This document shows, piece after piece, positions 8,854 to 17,353 of a stretch of 64,000 nt of DNA. Origin of the DNA: RUG12783 sp946409545 (GTDB lineage: Bacteria; Bacillota_I; Bacilli_A; RF39; UBA660); assembly GCA_946409545.1 (NCBI GenBank), contig CAMJWT010000001.1, forward strand, positions 79,437-143,436, in the 5' to 3' direction. A program made the translations under genes and the position numbers. The notes beneath the pieces were generated by a model, which saw only the letters and a list, made by a program, of their open reading frames with translations, did no database searches and was not told where the DNA came from. Each line of letters starts with the position of its first letter. Within the stretch, counting starts at the first letter, position 1.

Positions 8854-9423
8854 TTAAAAACTAATTGATGCACTATTTGTTACATATGTTGCAAAATCAG
8901 CATCTGTTTTAATACTAAATGTTTGAGTAGATGTTGAAGGTGTATCACCTAAATTATATCCAGTTACTCTTGTAGGATCTGCTGTATCACCATATACAGC
9001 AGTATATGTTCTAACTTCTTTTTTATAAGTTATTGTTGGATATCCTTCACCATCAACATTAGTTTCTGTTACAAAGTATTTAATTTGTTTAGTTGTATTA
9101 TCATCTTCAATTTTACAAGGTGTATCAGATACTTTACTTGCTGCATCTCTAGCCCAACCATCAAATTTTTGAGCTTTTGCAATCATATCATCATATTTTG
9201 CTTGCATTTTATCAAGTAAATCTGTTGATTTATCATTAATAGTAGTAATCATTGCAAGCCAACTATCTCTTGTTTCAGCGATAGATGAAAGATCACTATC
9301 ATCGATTATTTTTTTATAAGTATCACTTATTGTTTTTATTGTTGTATCAATATTTAATTTAGCTTCTTCAAGTGGCCTTTTAAAATTTGTTACAACTAAT
9401 TCTTCATATGAAATTCTTGCCAT
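8854..9423 (-). CDS. WXG-like helical protein with beta-rich C-terminus (189 aa)
   Basis: Unrecognised family. Residues about 1-100 are helical, with SWLAMITTIND in the middle, the kind of spaced Trp seen in WXG/LXG-type secreted proteins. Residues 105-189 are beta-rich and polar (IKYFVTETN..., ITYKKEVRTYTAVYGD). There is no signal peptide and no membrane span. AGGAGGTAGTT precedes the ATG, nine bases after the stop of the membrane-anchored repeat protein, so the two form an operon. It matches in position and general layout the 224 aa protein at 16302. I infer a secreted or surface-associated partner; secretion is not shown. Confidence 0.6.
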   Translation of the reverse strand: MARISYEELVVTNFKRPLEEAKLNIDTTIKTISDTYKKIIDDSDLSSIAETRDSWLAMITTINDKSTDLLDKMQAKYDDMIAKAQKFDGWARDAASKVSDTPCKIEDDNTTKQIKYFVTETNVDGEGYPTITYKKEVRTYTAVYGDTADPTRVTGYNLGDTPSTSTQTFSIKTDADFATYVTNSASISF

Positions 9424-9432
9424 AACTACCTC

Positions 9433-10689
9433 CTAAAATTCTACCCATTGTTCTTCAGGAGAACCTTCTTCAGAAATCTTAGCACTTGTAATATTTCCGT
9501 CTTCATCTGATTTATAATCATAAATATTATATTCTCCTTCAGGAAGAGCTTCTTCATCGGCTACACTATCACCGTTTTCTTGTTTTTTCTTAACGTAGAT
9601 AGTTGCTCCTAAACCAACAACTAGAACACCTAGGACACCACCAAGAATCTTATTCTTGCTGCTACTAATTGTAACTTTTGATCCGTTACCTAAGTCAACA
9701 TTTTGTGGATTAGTAAATGTGTAACCATATTGTTCAAATGTTCCGCCATCAATATACTTACCATCTTTATAGATTTGAATCCATTGTTCAGGTTCGCCAT
9801 CTTTACTAATTCTAATTGCTGTAACATTTGAATTAGAATCAGAAGCGATAGCGTAAACTTTATATTTACCTGGCTCTAATTGTCCAATTAAATTATTATC
9901 TTTATCATAAATAGGAATACCACCACTAGTACAATCGAATGATCCTACTTGGTTAGTTTCATAATAAGAACCTACTGGCACACCATCTTGAACAACTCTA
10001 ATCCATTGTTCAGGTTCTGTTCCATCAGGACTTACCCTAACAGCGATAACATTTCCATTTCCATCTTTTAGTTCTTCATAAACTTTATATTGACTTGTTG
10101 TTGCTGTTCCCGTTGGATTACCGTTTTCATCAGTAATAATTGTTCCATCTTTTGTTACTGTTAATGTTCCTAAACCATTATTTGTTGTTGGGTCAGTAGA
10201 ATCTGTATTGAATTGATCAATTAAAGAATCAACTGTTGGTGTAACTGCTACAACTACTTCTTCGTCTTCAGTTGGATTTTCATCAGTTGGCTCTTCCTCG
10301 GTTGGAGTCTCATCTGTTGGTTCTTCTTCAGTAGGAGTTTCTGGATCTGGTGTCCAATCATCTCCACCGCTCCAGTTGTTATTTCCACGTGGACGACGAC
10401 TTTCTTCCTCTTCTTCTTCACCATCTTCATCGGTCATAATGATTCCTTCAAAGACTTGGGCCATTTCCATACCTATTTTGTTAATGCATCCAGCGATTGT
10501 TTGATCTGACTCATCTCCAGGTTCACCACACCATTCTTTAGCATCAAATTTATCACCAATTATTTCTTTAGGCTTAACTTCTACAATTTGTTCATCTGTA
10601 TTATATTTGTTTATTCTCTCAAAAGCATCAGTTCTTTGTTTTAAATTGGCATTTAATATTGTTAGTACATCTGTATCGATTGTTAACAT
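9433..10689 (-). CDS. Membrane-anchored SH3-like repeat protein with WXG-type N-terminus (418 aa)
   Basis: No Sec signal peptide. N-terminal helical segment (1-80), acidic Glu/Pro/Thr linker with tandem PTEEEPTDE repeats (about 80-145), and two beta repeats of the form YKVY...DGNGNVIAVRVSPDG.EPEQWI. Then a membrane span (about 347-366, GVLGVLVVGLGATIYV) followed by KKK. A third, degenerate repeat lies after the span and ends in EEQWVEF. The positive-inside rule places the KKK side and tail in the cytoplasm and the repeats outside, so the N-terminus must cross the membrane without a signal peptide. I chose the start at 10689 (GAGGATAGGTGAT upstream); the in-frame ATG at 10707 has no ribosome binding site. 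Paralogue of the 13730 protein. Confidence 0.65.
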   Translation of the reverse strand: MLTIDTDVLTILNANLKQRTDAFERINKYNTDEQIVEVKPKEIIGDKFDAKEWCGEPGDESDQTIAGCINKIGMEMAQVFEGIIMTDEDGEEEEEESRRPRGNNNWSGGDDWTPDPETPTEEEPTDETPTEEEPTDENPTEDEEVVVAVTPTVDSLIDQFNTDSTDPTTNNGLGTLTVTKDGTIITDENGNPTGTATTSQYKVYEELKDGNGNVIAVRVSPDGTEPEQWIRVVQDGVPVGSYYETNQVGSFDCTSGGIPIYDKDNNLIGQLEPGKYKVYAIASDSNSNVTAIRISKDGEPEQWIQIYKDGKYIDGGTFEQYGYTFTNPQNVDLGNGSKVTISSSKNKILGGVLGVLVVGLGATIYVKKKQENGDSVADEEALPEGEYNIYDYKSDEDGNITSAKISEEGSPEEQWVEF

Positions 10690-10731
10690 TTCATCACCTA
10701 TCCTCATTATAATTATAAAGTATTATTTGAT

Positions 10732-10760
10732 TGAATGCAATTTTAAAACAATTATTACAA
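10732..10760 (-). promoter_or_regulatory. Minus-strand divergent promoter
   Basis: Read on the minus strand: TTGCAT, 17 bases, TATAAT. It drives the 10689-8854 operon. Confidence 0.65.
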
Positions 10761-10821
10761 GAGTTATTTTGTTTATTTTACATTTTTCGTCGATATATCG
10801 TGTAAATTTAAAGTATAAAGT

Positions 10822-10850
10822 TTGCATTTATAAAATCTAGATGATAGAAT
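10822..10850 (+). promoter_or_regulatory. Plus-strand divergent promoter of the WXG100 pair
   Basis: TTGCAT, 17 bases, TAGAAT. It has the same -35 hexamer and spacing as the opposing promoter 60 bases away, suggesting the two operons are expressed under the same conditions. Confidence 0.65.
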
Positions 10851-10873
10851 GAAAATAGAGAGGAGTGTATAAT

Positions 10874-11185
10874 ATGGGCATGATTTCAGTTAATCCTGAA
10901 AAATTAAATGAATTATCAGAATATTATAGCAATAAATTTGATACAACATATAGAGATGTAACAGAAAGATTCGGAACAACTATTGGAAAGTTGTCAACTA
11001 CTTGGGAAGGTGAGGAGGCAACTACTGCTAATGCAGCATATGAAAAAATTAAAGCTTCCCTACAAAGAATAGAAGAAAGATCTAACGATATTAAACGTAT
11101 TGTTGCTGGAAAAGCAACTGGATTCCAAGAAACTGTTGATAATACTAAGAGAAGTTTCAATCAAATGGATGATGTAAAATTTTAA
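10874..11185 (+). CDS. WXG100-family protein (103 aa)
   Basis: Small helical-hairpin protein of the EsxA/ESAT-6 type. The turn motif is TTWEGEEA (W-x-G, about residues 42-49), with a helix of about 40 residues on each side. WXG100 proteins form dimers and are exported by type VII secretion. The ATG at 10874 has GAGAGGAG eight bases upstream; the in-frame GTG at 10865 lies within that site and is not the start. It is followed 21 bases later by a second small helical protein, a pairing typical of Esx dimers. Confidence 0.8.
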   Translation: MGMISVNPEKLNELSEYYSNKFDTTYRDVTERFGTTIGKLSTTWEGEEATTANAAYEKIKASLQRIEERSNDIKRIVAGKATGFQETVDNTKRSFNQMDDVKF

Positions 11186-11206
11186 TATAAGGAGTAATTA
11201 GTAATT

Positions 11207-11479
11207 ATGGATAATAGAAAGATTAATGTAGAAGAAGCTAAACAACAAATTACTGAATTAAAGAATGTTAGAGAAGAGTTAGAAAAAGTTGTTAGTGAAC
11301 TTGAAACTCAATTCTTAGCAGAATTTTCTAATGCTTATGATAGCCAAAGAGCTCAAGAATTAAAAGCTAACATTGATGCAATGAAAGTAGAAATTGATAA
11401 TATTAATAAAGAAACAAATACAATTACACAAATTAGTGAAGAATATGTAAGAAGTTCTGAAGCTACTGATGTACAATAA
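11207..11479 (+). CDS. Small helical protein, likely WXG100 partner (90 aa)
   Basis: Two long amphipathic helices with a short break near residues 38-46 (LAEFSNAYDS), the place where a WXG turn would be, but no Trp. Non-canonical Esx partners often lack WXG. It is downstream of a clear WXG100 gene with 21 bases between, and a terminator follows at once, so the two make a bicistronic unit. The ribosome binding site (AAGGAG) is rather far from the ATG (12 bases). Confidence 0.65.
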   Translation: MDNRKINVEEAKQQITELKNVREELEKVVSELETQFLAEFSNAYDSQRAQELKANIDAMKVEIDNINKETNTITQISEEYVRSSEATDVQ

Positions 11480-11500
11480 AAAAAGCTACGGCTTTTTTTA
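11478..11500 (+). terminator. Terminator of the WXG100 pair
   Basis: AAAAAAGC, loop TACG (UNCG-class tetraloop closed by C-G), GCTTTTTT. Confidence 0.85.
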
Positions 11501-11512
11501 TTTTCTCTTATT

Positions 11513-11539
11513 TTAGCACTCTCTATTGACAAGTGCTAA
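11513..11539 (+). promoter_or_regulatory. CIRCE element (HrcA operator) upstream of clpB
   Basis: TTAGCACTC, nine-base spacer, AAGTGCTAA: one mismatch from the CIRCE consensus (TTAGCACTC-N9-GAGTGCTAA). It overlaps the -35 of the clpB promoter, as expected for repression by HrcA. Confidence 0.92.
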
Positions 11540-11553
11540 AATAGTGCTATAAT
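11526..11553 (+). promoter_or_regulatory. clpB promoter
   Basis: TTGACA, 16 bases, TATAAT. The -35 lies inside the CIRCE spacer and right arm. Confidence 0.85.
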
Positions 11554-11573
11554 CTTTTTAAAGAGGTGAGATT

Positions 11574-13664
11574 ATGATGCAAAATGAAGAGAATGAAAAT
11601 GTTCTTGAAAAATATGGACGTGATGTAACTAAAGCATCCAAGGATGGTAAAATTGATCCTGTAATTGGTCGTGATGATGAAATCCGTAGTATTACAAGAA
11701 TATTATCAAGAAAAACAAAAAATAATCCAGTATTAATAGGAGAACCTGGTGTTGGTAAAACTGCTATTGTTGAAGGTCTTGCCAATCGTATAGTTAAAGG
11801 AGATGTTCCTAATAGTTTAAAGAATAAGACAATTTGGGAACTCGATTTAGCAAGTTTAGTAGCAGGTGCCAAATATCGTGGTGAATTTGAGGAAAGATTA
11901 AAAAATGTATTAAATGAAATCAAGAAGAGTGAAGGTAATATTATCATGTTTATTGATGAAATACATATGATAGTAGGTAATTCTGGCGATGGAGCTATGG
12001 ATACAGGTAATATTTTAAAACCTATGCTAGCTCGTGGTGAAATTCATGTAATTGGTGCAACAACTTTAAATGAATATCGTAAATTCATTGAAAAAGATGG
12101 AGCACTAGAACGTCGTTTTCAAAAAATTAAAGTTAGTGAACCAACTGTAGAAGATACAATAACAATTCTTCGTGGCTTAAAACAAAGATTTGAAATCCAT
12201 CATGGTGTTAATATTACGGATAAAGCTCTAGTTTCGGCCGCTACTTTATCTAATCGATATATAACTGATCGTTATCTTCCTGATAAAGCCATTGATTTAA
12301 TTGATGAAGCTTGTGCAACAATTCGTGTTCAAATGGATTCTGTTCCTATTGAACTTGATACTTTAACAAGAAAGATATTAAGTTTAGAAATTGAAAGACA
12401 AGCAATAAAAAAAGAAAAAGATGAGTTTAGTAAAAAGAGACTTCAACAAATTGAAGATGAACTTTATAACTTAAAACAAGATGAAAATAAACTTAAAGAA
12501 GCTTGGGAAAAAGAAAAAGGTGTTAATGATAAAATTAAAGCCAAAAAACAAGAACTAGAAAAAGCTAAATTTACACTTGAAACAGCAGAAAACAATTATG
12601 ATTTAGAAACAGCAGCTAGATACCGTCATGGGGAAATACCTAGAATTGAAAAAGAACTTGCTGAACTAAATAATTTATCAGAAAATAGAATTCTTAGTGA
12701 TACCGTTAATGAAGAAGATATTGCAGAAGTTATATCTAAGTGGACAAATATTCCTATTTCTAAATTAATGAGTGGTGAAAGAGAAAAACTTCTTCATTTA
12801 TATGATAATATGAAAAAATACATTAAAGGACAAGACGAAGCTTTAAAACTAGTTAGTGAATCTATTTTAAAATCACGTGCTGGTATTAAAGATCCAAATC
12901 GTCCTATTGGTTCCTTTATTTTCTTAGGTCCAACTGGTGTTGGTAAAACAGAAGTTGCTAAAACATTAGCTCTTGAACTATTTGATGATAAAAGTCATAT
13001 GGTAAGAATTGATATGTCTGAATATATGGAAAAATTTAGTGTATCAAGACTAATTGGTTCCCCTCCAGGTTATGTTGGCTATGAAGAAGGTGGACAACTT
13101 ACTGAAGCGGTTAGAAGAAATCCTTATAGTATTGTTTTATTTGATGAAATTGAAAAAGCTGATACGGAAGTATTAAACTTATTACTACAAATTCTTGATG
13201 ACGGTCGTATAACTGATTCTAATGGACGTACTGTAGACTTTAAAAATACCATAATTATTATGACAAGTAATATTGGTAGTGAAGAAGCTTTATCTGGTGA
13301 TAAACAAAAAGTCTTAGAAGAATTAAGACATTATTTAAGACCAGAGTTTATTAATCGTGTTGATGAAATAATTATTTTTAATCCATTATCTAAAGAAGTT
13401 ATCTATGAAATTCTTGATAAAATAATTGAAGAAATTGAAGAAAGACTAAAAGATAAGAATTTAAAAATCAAGTTAACAGAAGAAGCAAGAAACTATTTAG
13501 TCGATATTGGTTATGATGTTAATTATGGAGCTAGACCATTAAAAAGAGCAGTTTCTCGTAGTATCGAGACGATTCTTGCTGAAAAAATCATTAATGGCGA
13601 AGTTAAATATGGAGATACTGTTACTTTTGATTATAATGGAGAATTATTTGTAAAGAACCTTTAG
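11574..13664 (+). CDS. clpB: ClpB disaggregase lacking the N-terminal domain
   Basis: Hsp100 protein that, with DnaK, resolves aggregated proteins. The 696 residues contain the first AAA+ module (IGEPGVGKTAIVEGLA, about 57-72; MFIDEIHMI), a long coiled-coil middle domain (about 260-380, with the RYRHGEIPRIEKEL motif of ClpB), and the second AAA+ module (FLGPTGVGKTE; SPPGYVGYEEGGQLTEAVR). The middle-domain length and motif separate it from ClpC/ClpE, and there is no ClpP-docking loop that I can see. The ~145-residue N domain is absent and the frame starts right after the CIRCE promoter, so the loss is genuine, as in mycoplasmas. Two ATGs are adjacent (11574, 11577). Confidence 0.93.
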   Translation: MMQNEENENVLEKYGRDVTKASKDGKIDPVIGRDDEIRSITRILSRKTKNNPVLIGEPGVGKTAIVEGLANRIVKGDVPNSLKNKTIWELDLASLVAGAKYRGEFEERLKNVLNEIKKSEGNIIMFIDEIHMIVGNSGDGAMDTGNILKPMLARGEIHVIGATTLNEYRKFIEKDGALERRFQKIKVSEPTVEDTITILRGLKQRFEIHHGVNITDKALVSAATLSNRYITDRYLPDKAIDLIDEACATIRVQMDSVPIELDTLTRKILSLEIERQAIKKEKDEFSKKRLQQIEDELYNLKQDENKLKEAWEKEKGVNDKIKAKKQELEKAKFTLETAENNYDLETAARYRHGEIPRIEKELAELNNLSENRILSDTVNEEDIAEVISKWTNIPISKLMSGEREKLLHLYDNMKKYIKGQDEALKLVSESILKSRAGIKDPNRPIGSFIFLGPTGVGKTEVAKTLALELFDDKSHMVRIDMSEYMEKFSVSRLIGSPPGYVGYEEGGQLTEAVRRNPYSIVLFDEIEKADTEVLNLLLQILDDGRITDSNGRTVDFKNTIIIMTSNIGSEEALSGDKQKVLEELRHYLRPEFINRVDEIIIFNPLSKEVIYEILDKIIEEIEERLKDKNLKIKLTEEARNYLVDIGYDVNYGARPLKRAVSRSIETILAEKIINGEVKYGDTVTFDYNGELFVKNL

Positions 13665-13679
13665 AAGGTTCTTTTTTTG
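13652..13679 (+). terminator. clpB terminator
   Basis: AAAGAACCTT / AAGGTTCTTT plus a T-run. The three-base loop is exactly the clpB stop codon TAG. Confidence 0.9.
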
Positions 13680-13699
13680 TGTTAAAAAAAGATATAATA

Positions 13700-13715
13700 T
13701 GCTATACTCTATAAT
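13700..13715 (+). promoter_or_regulatory. Extended -10 promoter
   Basis: TGCTATACT overlapping TATAAT at 13710-13715, followed by GAGAGGTG and the ATG at 13730. Confidence 0.5.
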
Positions 13716-13729
13716 AGAGAGGTGTTGTA

Positions 13730-16300
13730 ATGAGTGATACTAGTAATTCTTATGAAATAAAGGATTTGGATGTTAAATCGGTAAGTACAGCAATTAATAA
13801 TTGTTTAGTTTTACTCTCTGATGAAGAATTGGACTCCATGAGTAGTTTTTTGTGTTCAGAATCTAATGATATTAAACCGGATTTTCTTAAAATTACACCT
13901 TCTGATATAGAAAGCACTTTAATTATGGGTAGAATTTTGCAAGACTCCAAAAGTTCTAGAAAAACACCAGTGGATTTTAATCAAGTTTTTTATAAAGAAG
14001 CTAAAACAACAATGAGTAATGGTTTTTCAAGTTTAAGATCAGTTATTGAAAAAATAAATAATTCGATTATTACTTGGAATAATATTTTAAATGAGAATAC
14101 AGAAATAGATAAAGAATTAGAAGAAATACAAGCTCCAAAAGATGATTTACCACCTACTGAATCTAAAATAACTGTTGAAAATGATCTTGTAGGTGTAACT
14201 GATACTGGTTCCAAAGTTAACATACCAGCTGGTGAATATGACTATGGTGAAATAAAGACGGTTAATGGTAAAACCTATATGAAGATAGTAATTAATGGTG
14301 TTGAATATTGGGTTTTATTTAAAGATGGAGTTATTGTTTCTTATATTGCTTCTTTAATTGATACCAATGTTTATGTTGGTGCTGCTATTGTTGGATTAAC
14401 TCTTCTTGGAACAGCAATTAATATTCCACCAGGTGATTATAAAATTCATGATGCTAAAGATATAGATGGTAAAACTTATATTCAAATAGAAGTTAATGGA
14501 GAAACCGTTTGGGTATTATTCGAAGATGGTAAAATTGTTCCTTACGCTGATTCTTCAAATATAACACCTGTAGTAATTGTTACATCAACAATTGTTGGTA
14601 TAACTGAAAATGGTGAAAAAGTTACAATACCATCAGGAACATACGAAATCTTAGGTACAAAAACAATTGATGGCAAAACTTATGTCAAAATTAGTATAAA
14701 TGGTGTTGAATATTGGGTATTATATGAAAATGGCGTAATTGTTCCTTATAAAGAAACATCAGGTGAAGAAAGAGAGCCATATAATGGAGAATTCAATGAT
14801 ATTTCAATAACAATTTATGTTGATGGTAATCCTATTAATCTAAAGAGTGGTGAATATACAATCATTTCTACTTTTGAGAGTAATGGACAAACATATGCCG
14901 TTATTCTTTATAAAGGAAAATACTATATTGTTTTATTAGATGAAAATGGAAATATTGTTGATGGTTCTGATGCTACTCTTGTTAAAGGTGTTTATACAAT
15001 ATTAAATACAGATATTACAATTAATATTGATGGAGAAAAAATCAATATCAAAGCTGGTAAGTATCAAATTATCGCTATTATGGAAATTAATGGTAAACGT
15101 TATGGACTTATCTTAATAGATGGTAAATATTATTGGGTATTAATTGATGAAAATAATAATATAATTCCTAATAGTGAAGGAGATCCTGTAATAAAACCAT
15201 CTGTCATTGTTACAGAACCAATTACGATAATAGTAAATGGTGAACCAGTTACGATTACTCCTGGATCATATGTAATATTAAATATAAAAACAATTGATGG
15301 AAAACGTTATGTTCTATTATTGATTAATGGAGTTTATTATTGGGTATTAGTAGATGATAATAATAATATTGTTCCAAATGGTGAAGGATTTAAAGCCAAT
15401 TCAATCGTAATTGTAATAGATAATGATTTAGTAATTATTGTAGATGGTGAACCAGTTAAAATTACTCCAGGAACGTATACAATCTTAGATGTTCAAATAA
15501 TTAATGGTAGAAAATATGGTTTAATCTTAATTAATGGAAAATATTACTGGGTACCATTAGATGAAAATGATAATATTGTTCCAAATGGTGAAGCAATACC
15601 ATTTGAAAAAATGACATTTGATTGGGATAGAGAATTAATCTTTATCATTAATGGTGAAAAAATTATTGTAAAACCAGGTACATATACAATTCTTCGCGTT
15701 ATTCATTATGATGATGGAAGTTATGCATATTATGTATTAATAGATGGTAAATATTATTGGTTCCATTTTGATAAAGATGGTAATTTCAAATATGCATATA
15801 TTGAAATACCAGGAAATGGTGTTTATACAATTGATACAGAATTAGAAATAATTGATGAATTAGGTCATGTTGTTGGTATGACTGATCAAACAACATATCA
15901 TATATATTCTATTATTTATGATGCTGATGGTAATATTATTGCTATTAGAATCTCACCACCTGGAGAACCTGAAAGATGGATTTATGTAAGAAGTAAAGGA
16001 AAAACGGATGGAACATATATTCCAACAGAAGAAGATCCTAGTAAGTCTAGTGATTCTGTTAAATATTCACACTTTAAAGACCATAAATTAGTATTAGGAT
16101 GTCTTTTAGGACTTGCATCAGTTATTGGTGGTGCAATAGTTTACAAAAAGAAGAAAAACTCCAAAGAAAAATTAGAAGAGTATGAGTTAGAAGATGGAGA
16201 ATATCCTGTATTTGAAGAAGATTTTGATGATGATGGTTCCGTTTCTCTTCGAATAAATAATGATTCTTCTGAAGATGATTATTGGATGGAGGTTAGATAG
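13730..16300 (+). CDS. Large membrane-anchored SH3-like repeat protein (856 aa)
   Basis: N-terminal helical domain (1-135) with no signal peptide. Then nine tandem beta repeats of 60-75 residues (about 145-755), pattern (I/V)NGE.V.I..G.Y.I......GK.Y..I.INGVYYWV...NG, resembling SH3-like barrels. Next a Ser-rich spacer, one membrane span (about 787-805, GCLLGLASVIGGAIVY) and KKKK. The ~50-residue acidic tail is a degenerate repeat ending DYWMEVR. The layout is the same as the 418 aa protein at 9433: long outside part, short inside tail that echoes the repeat. Repeats 5-7 are the most alike, indicating recent expansion. I infer a long surface stalk or wall-binding fibre exported by a non-Sec route. 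Confidence 0.7.
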   Translation: MSDTSNSYEIKDLDVKSVSTAINNCLVLLSDEELDSMSSFLCSESNDIKPDFLKITPSDIESTLIMGRILQDSKSSRKTPVDFNQVFYKEAKTTMSNGFSSLRSVIEKINNSIITWNNILNENTEIDKELEEIQAPKDDLPPTESKITVENDLVGVTDTGSKVNIPAGEYDYGEIKTVNGKTYMKIVINGVEYWVLFKDGVIVSYIASLIDTNVYVGAAIVGLTLLGTAINIPPGDYKIHDAKDIDGKTYIQIEVNGETVWVLFEDGKIVPYADSSNITPVVIVTSTIVGITENGEKVTIPSGTYEILGTKTIDGKTYVKISINGVEYWVLYENGVIVPYKETSGEEREPYNGEFNDISITIYVDGNPINLKSGEYTIISTFESNGQTYAVILYKGKYYIVLLDENGNIVDGSDATLVKGVYTILNTDITINIDGEKINIKAGKYQIIAIMEINGKRYGLILIDGKYYWVLIDENNNIIPNSEGDPVIKPSVIVTEPITIIVNGEPVTITPGSYVILNIKTIDGKRYVLLLINGVYYWVLVDDNNNIVPNGEGFKANSIVIVIDNDLVIIVDGEPVKITPGTYTILDVQIINGRKYGLILINGKYYWVPLDENDNIVPNGEAIPFEKMTFDWDRELIFIINGEKIIVKPGTYTILRVIHYDDGSYAYYVLIDGKYYWFHFDKDGNFKYAYIEIPGNGVYTIDTELEIIDELGHVVGMTDQTTYHIYSIIYDADGNIIAIRISPPGEPERWIYVRSKGKTDGTYIPTEEDPSKSSDSVKYSHFKDHKLVLGCLLGLASVIGGAIVYKKKKNSKEKLEEYELEDGEYPVFEEDFDDDGSVSLRINNDSSEDDYWMEVR

Positions 16301-16301
16301 T

Positions 16302-16976
16302 ATGAGTACAATGTCAAGATATACGAATAAAAATGGACCTTTTGCTCCACCTACAGATAGTGGTCATACTGTTCAAGGTATATTAAATAGTTCGTATTTT
16401 AAAAATTTAAGTAAAACTTATGATAAATTATTTAACATTTGTCAAAAAATTAAAGGCATTCAAAATAGTTTAATTGATGCATCAGGATCTGATATTAATA
16501 AAGTTAATGATGATTTAGAGAAAGTTTATAAAGCTTTTAGTGACTTACAAGATAAAATTGATAGTCGTGGTAGTATTATGCTTGATAATGCTATTAGATA
16601 TGATAATGTATATGAAGCTAAACGAAGTTTAATAGGTACAACGATTAATCATACCGAAACGATTATAAAAAAAGGTAGTGTATATGTTGCTCTAATGTAT
16701 CGCTACTGGGATACGGTTCGTGAACAAACAGATTTTGTTGAAGGTATTGAATATGGAACAGATGGATACATATATTTAAAAGTAAAAAGAACTGTAAGGA
16801 CAGTTGATCGTCAAAACAAGAATTTATGGGTGTTTGCTAATTTTAATGATAACTATGATATGGAAGAAACATCTGACCCTATAATAACTACTTATAATTA
16901 TGGTCTTAAGGTATTCTTTGATGGAACTTATGAATCTCTTGATAATCTAACATTTTTATCTGCAGCACCTAAATAA
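16302..16976 (+). CDS. Helical/beta two-part protein, partner of the repeat protein (224 aa)
   Basis: Unrecognised. Residues about 25-125 are helical (LSKTYDKLFNICQKIKGIQ..., NKVNDDLEKVYKAFSDLQDKI). The C-terminal 100 residues are beta-rich (VEGIEYGTDGYIYLKVKRTVRTVDR..., LWVFANF). No signal peptide or membrane span. The start at 16302 has GGAGG at the right distance and comes one base after the stop of the repeat protein; the longer frame from 16260 is unsupported. It is the positional counterpart of the 189 aa protein at 8854, sharing a GY...Y.KVKRTVRT-like strand. Confidence 0.6.
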   Translation: MSTMSRYTNKNGPFAPPTDSGHTVQGILNSSYFKNLSKTYDKLFNICQKIKGIQNSLIDASGSDINKVNDDLEKVYKAFSDLQDKIDSRGSIMLDNAIRYDNVYEAKRSLIGTTINHTETIIKKGSVYVALMYRYWDTVREQTDFVEGIEYGTDGYIYLKVKRTVRTVDRQNKNLWVFANFNDNYDMEETSDPIITTYNYGLKVFFDGTYESLDNLTFLSAAPK

Positions 16977-17009
16977 AGTGTAAATATAAAAATGAATTAA
17001 AGTGATTAA

Positions 17010-17038
17010 TTGATATAAAAAAATGATTATGATATTAT
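17010..17038 (+). promoter_or_regulatory. Promoter of the second WXG100 pair
   Basis: TTGATA, 17 bases, TATTAT, with TG one base before the -10. Confidence 0.65.
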
Positions 17039-17062
17039 AAAAATATAAGGAGGATATAAAAC

Positions 17063-17353
17063 ATGGTTAAAATTTCTTATAATTCTAGTAATATGGATAG
17101 TGTTATAACTTCATTAAGAACTAAAAAAGCATCTTTTGATGAAAGTGTTTCTACTGTTACAACAGCTATTCAAACTATTGAAAATGGAAATAACTGGAGT
17201 GGAACTGATTATGAGTTAGCAAAGTTAGACTTTGATGCTATTCTTGCCAATATGACTAAGATTGGAAATAATATAGCAAGTATTGAAGCTGCTTTAACTA
17301 CAGTACAAACTAATATGGCTGCCAATAAATATGGAGGTAACGGTAATGGATAA
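17063..17353 (+). CDS. WXG100-family protein (96 aa)
   Basis: Canonical Esx layout: helix, NNWSGTDYE turn (W-x-G near residue 45), helix, then a Gly/Asn-rich tail (KYGGNGNG). AAGGAGGATATAAAAC precedes the ATG. It is a likely type VII secretion substrate or co-export partner. Its 3' end overlaps the start of the next small protein by 8 bases, so the two are translationally coupled, as expected of a heterodimer. Confidence 0.85.
   Translation: MVKISYNSSNMDSVITSLRTKKASFDESVSTVTTAIQTIENGNNWSGTDYELAKLDFDAILANMTKIGNNIASIEAALTTVQTNMAANKYGGNGNG

Noticed and set aside
9433..10689. LPXTG-type sorting signal in the anchored repeat proteins
   Set aside because: There is no LPXTG-like motif before the span, and the tail after it is about 50 residues, too long for a sortase signal.
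10865..10873. GTG start for the first WXG100 protein
   Set aside because: The GTG lies within the ribosome binding site region; ATG at 10874 has correct spacing.
11574..13664. ClpC or ClpE assignment for the Hsp100 gene
   Set aside because: The middle domain is long and has the ClpB RYRHGEIP-type motif; ClpC's is much shorter.
13730..16300. Hydrophobic stretch near residues 210-235 of the large repeat protein as a membrane span
   Set aside because: It aligns with the start of repeat 2 and contains beta-strand residues common to all repeats; only the C-terminal segment followed by KKKK fits a span.
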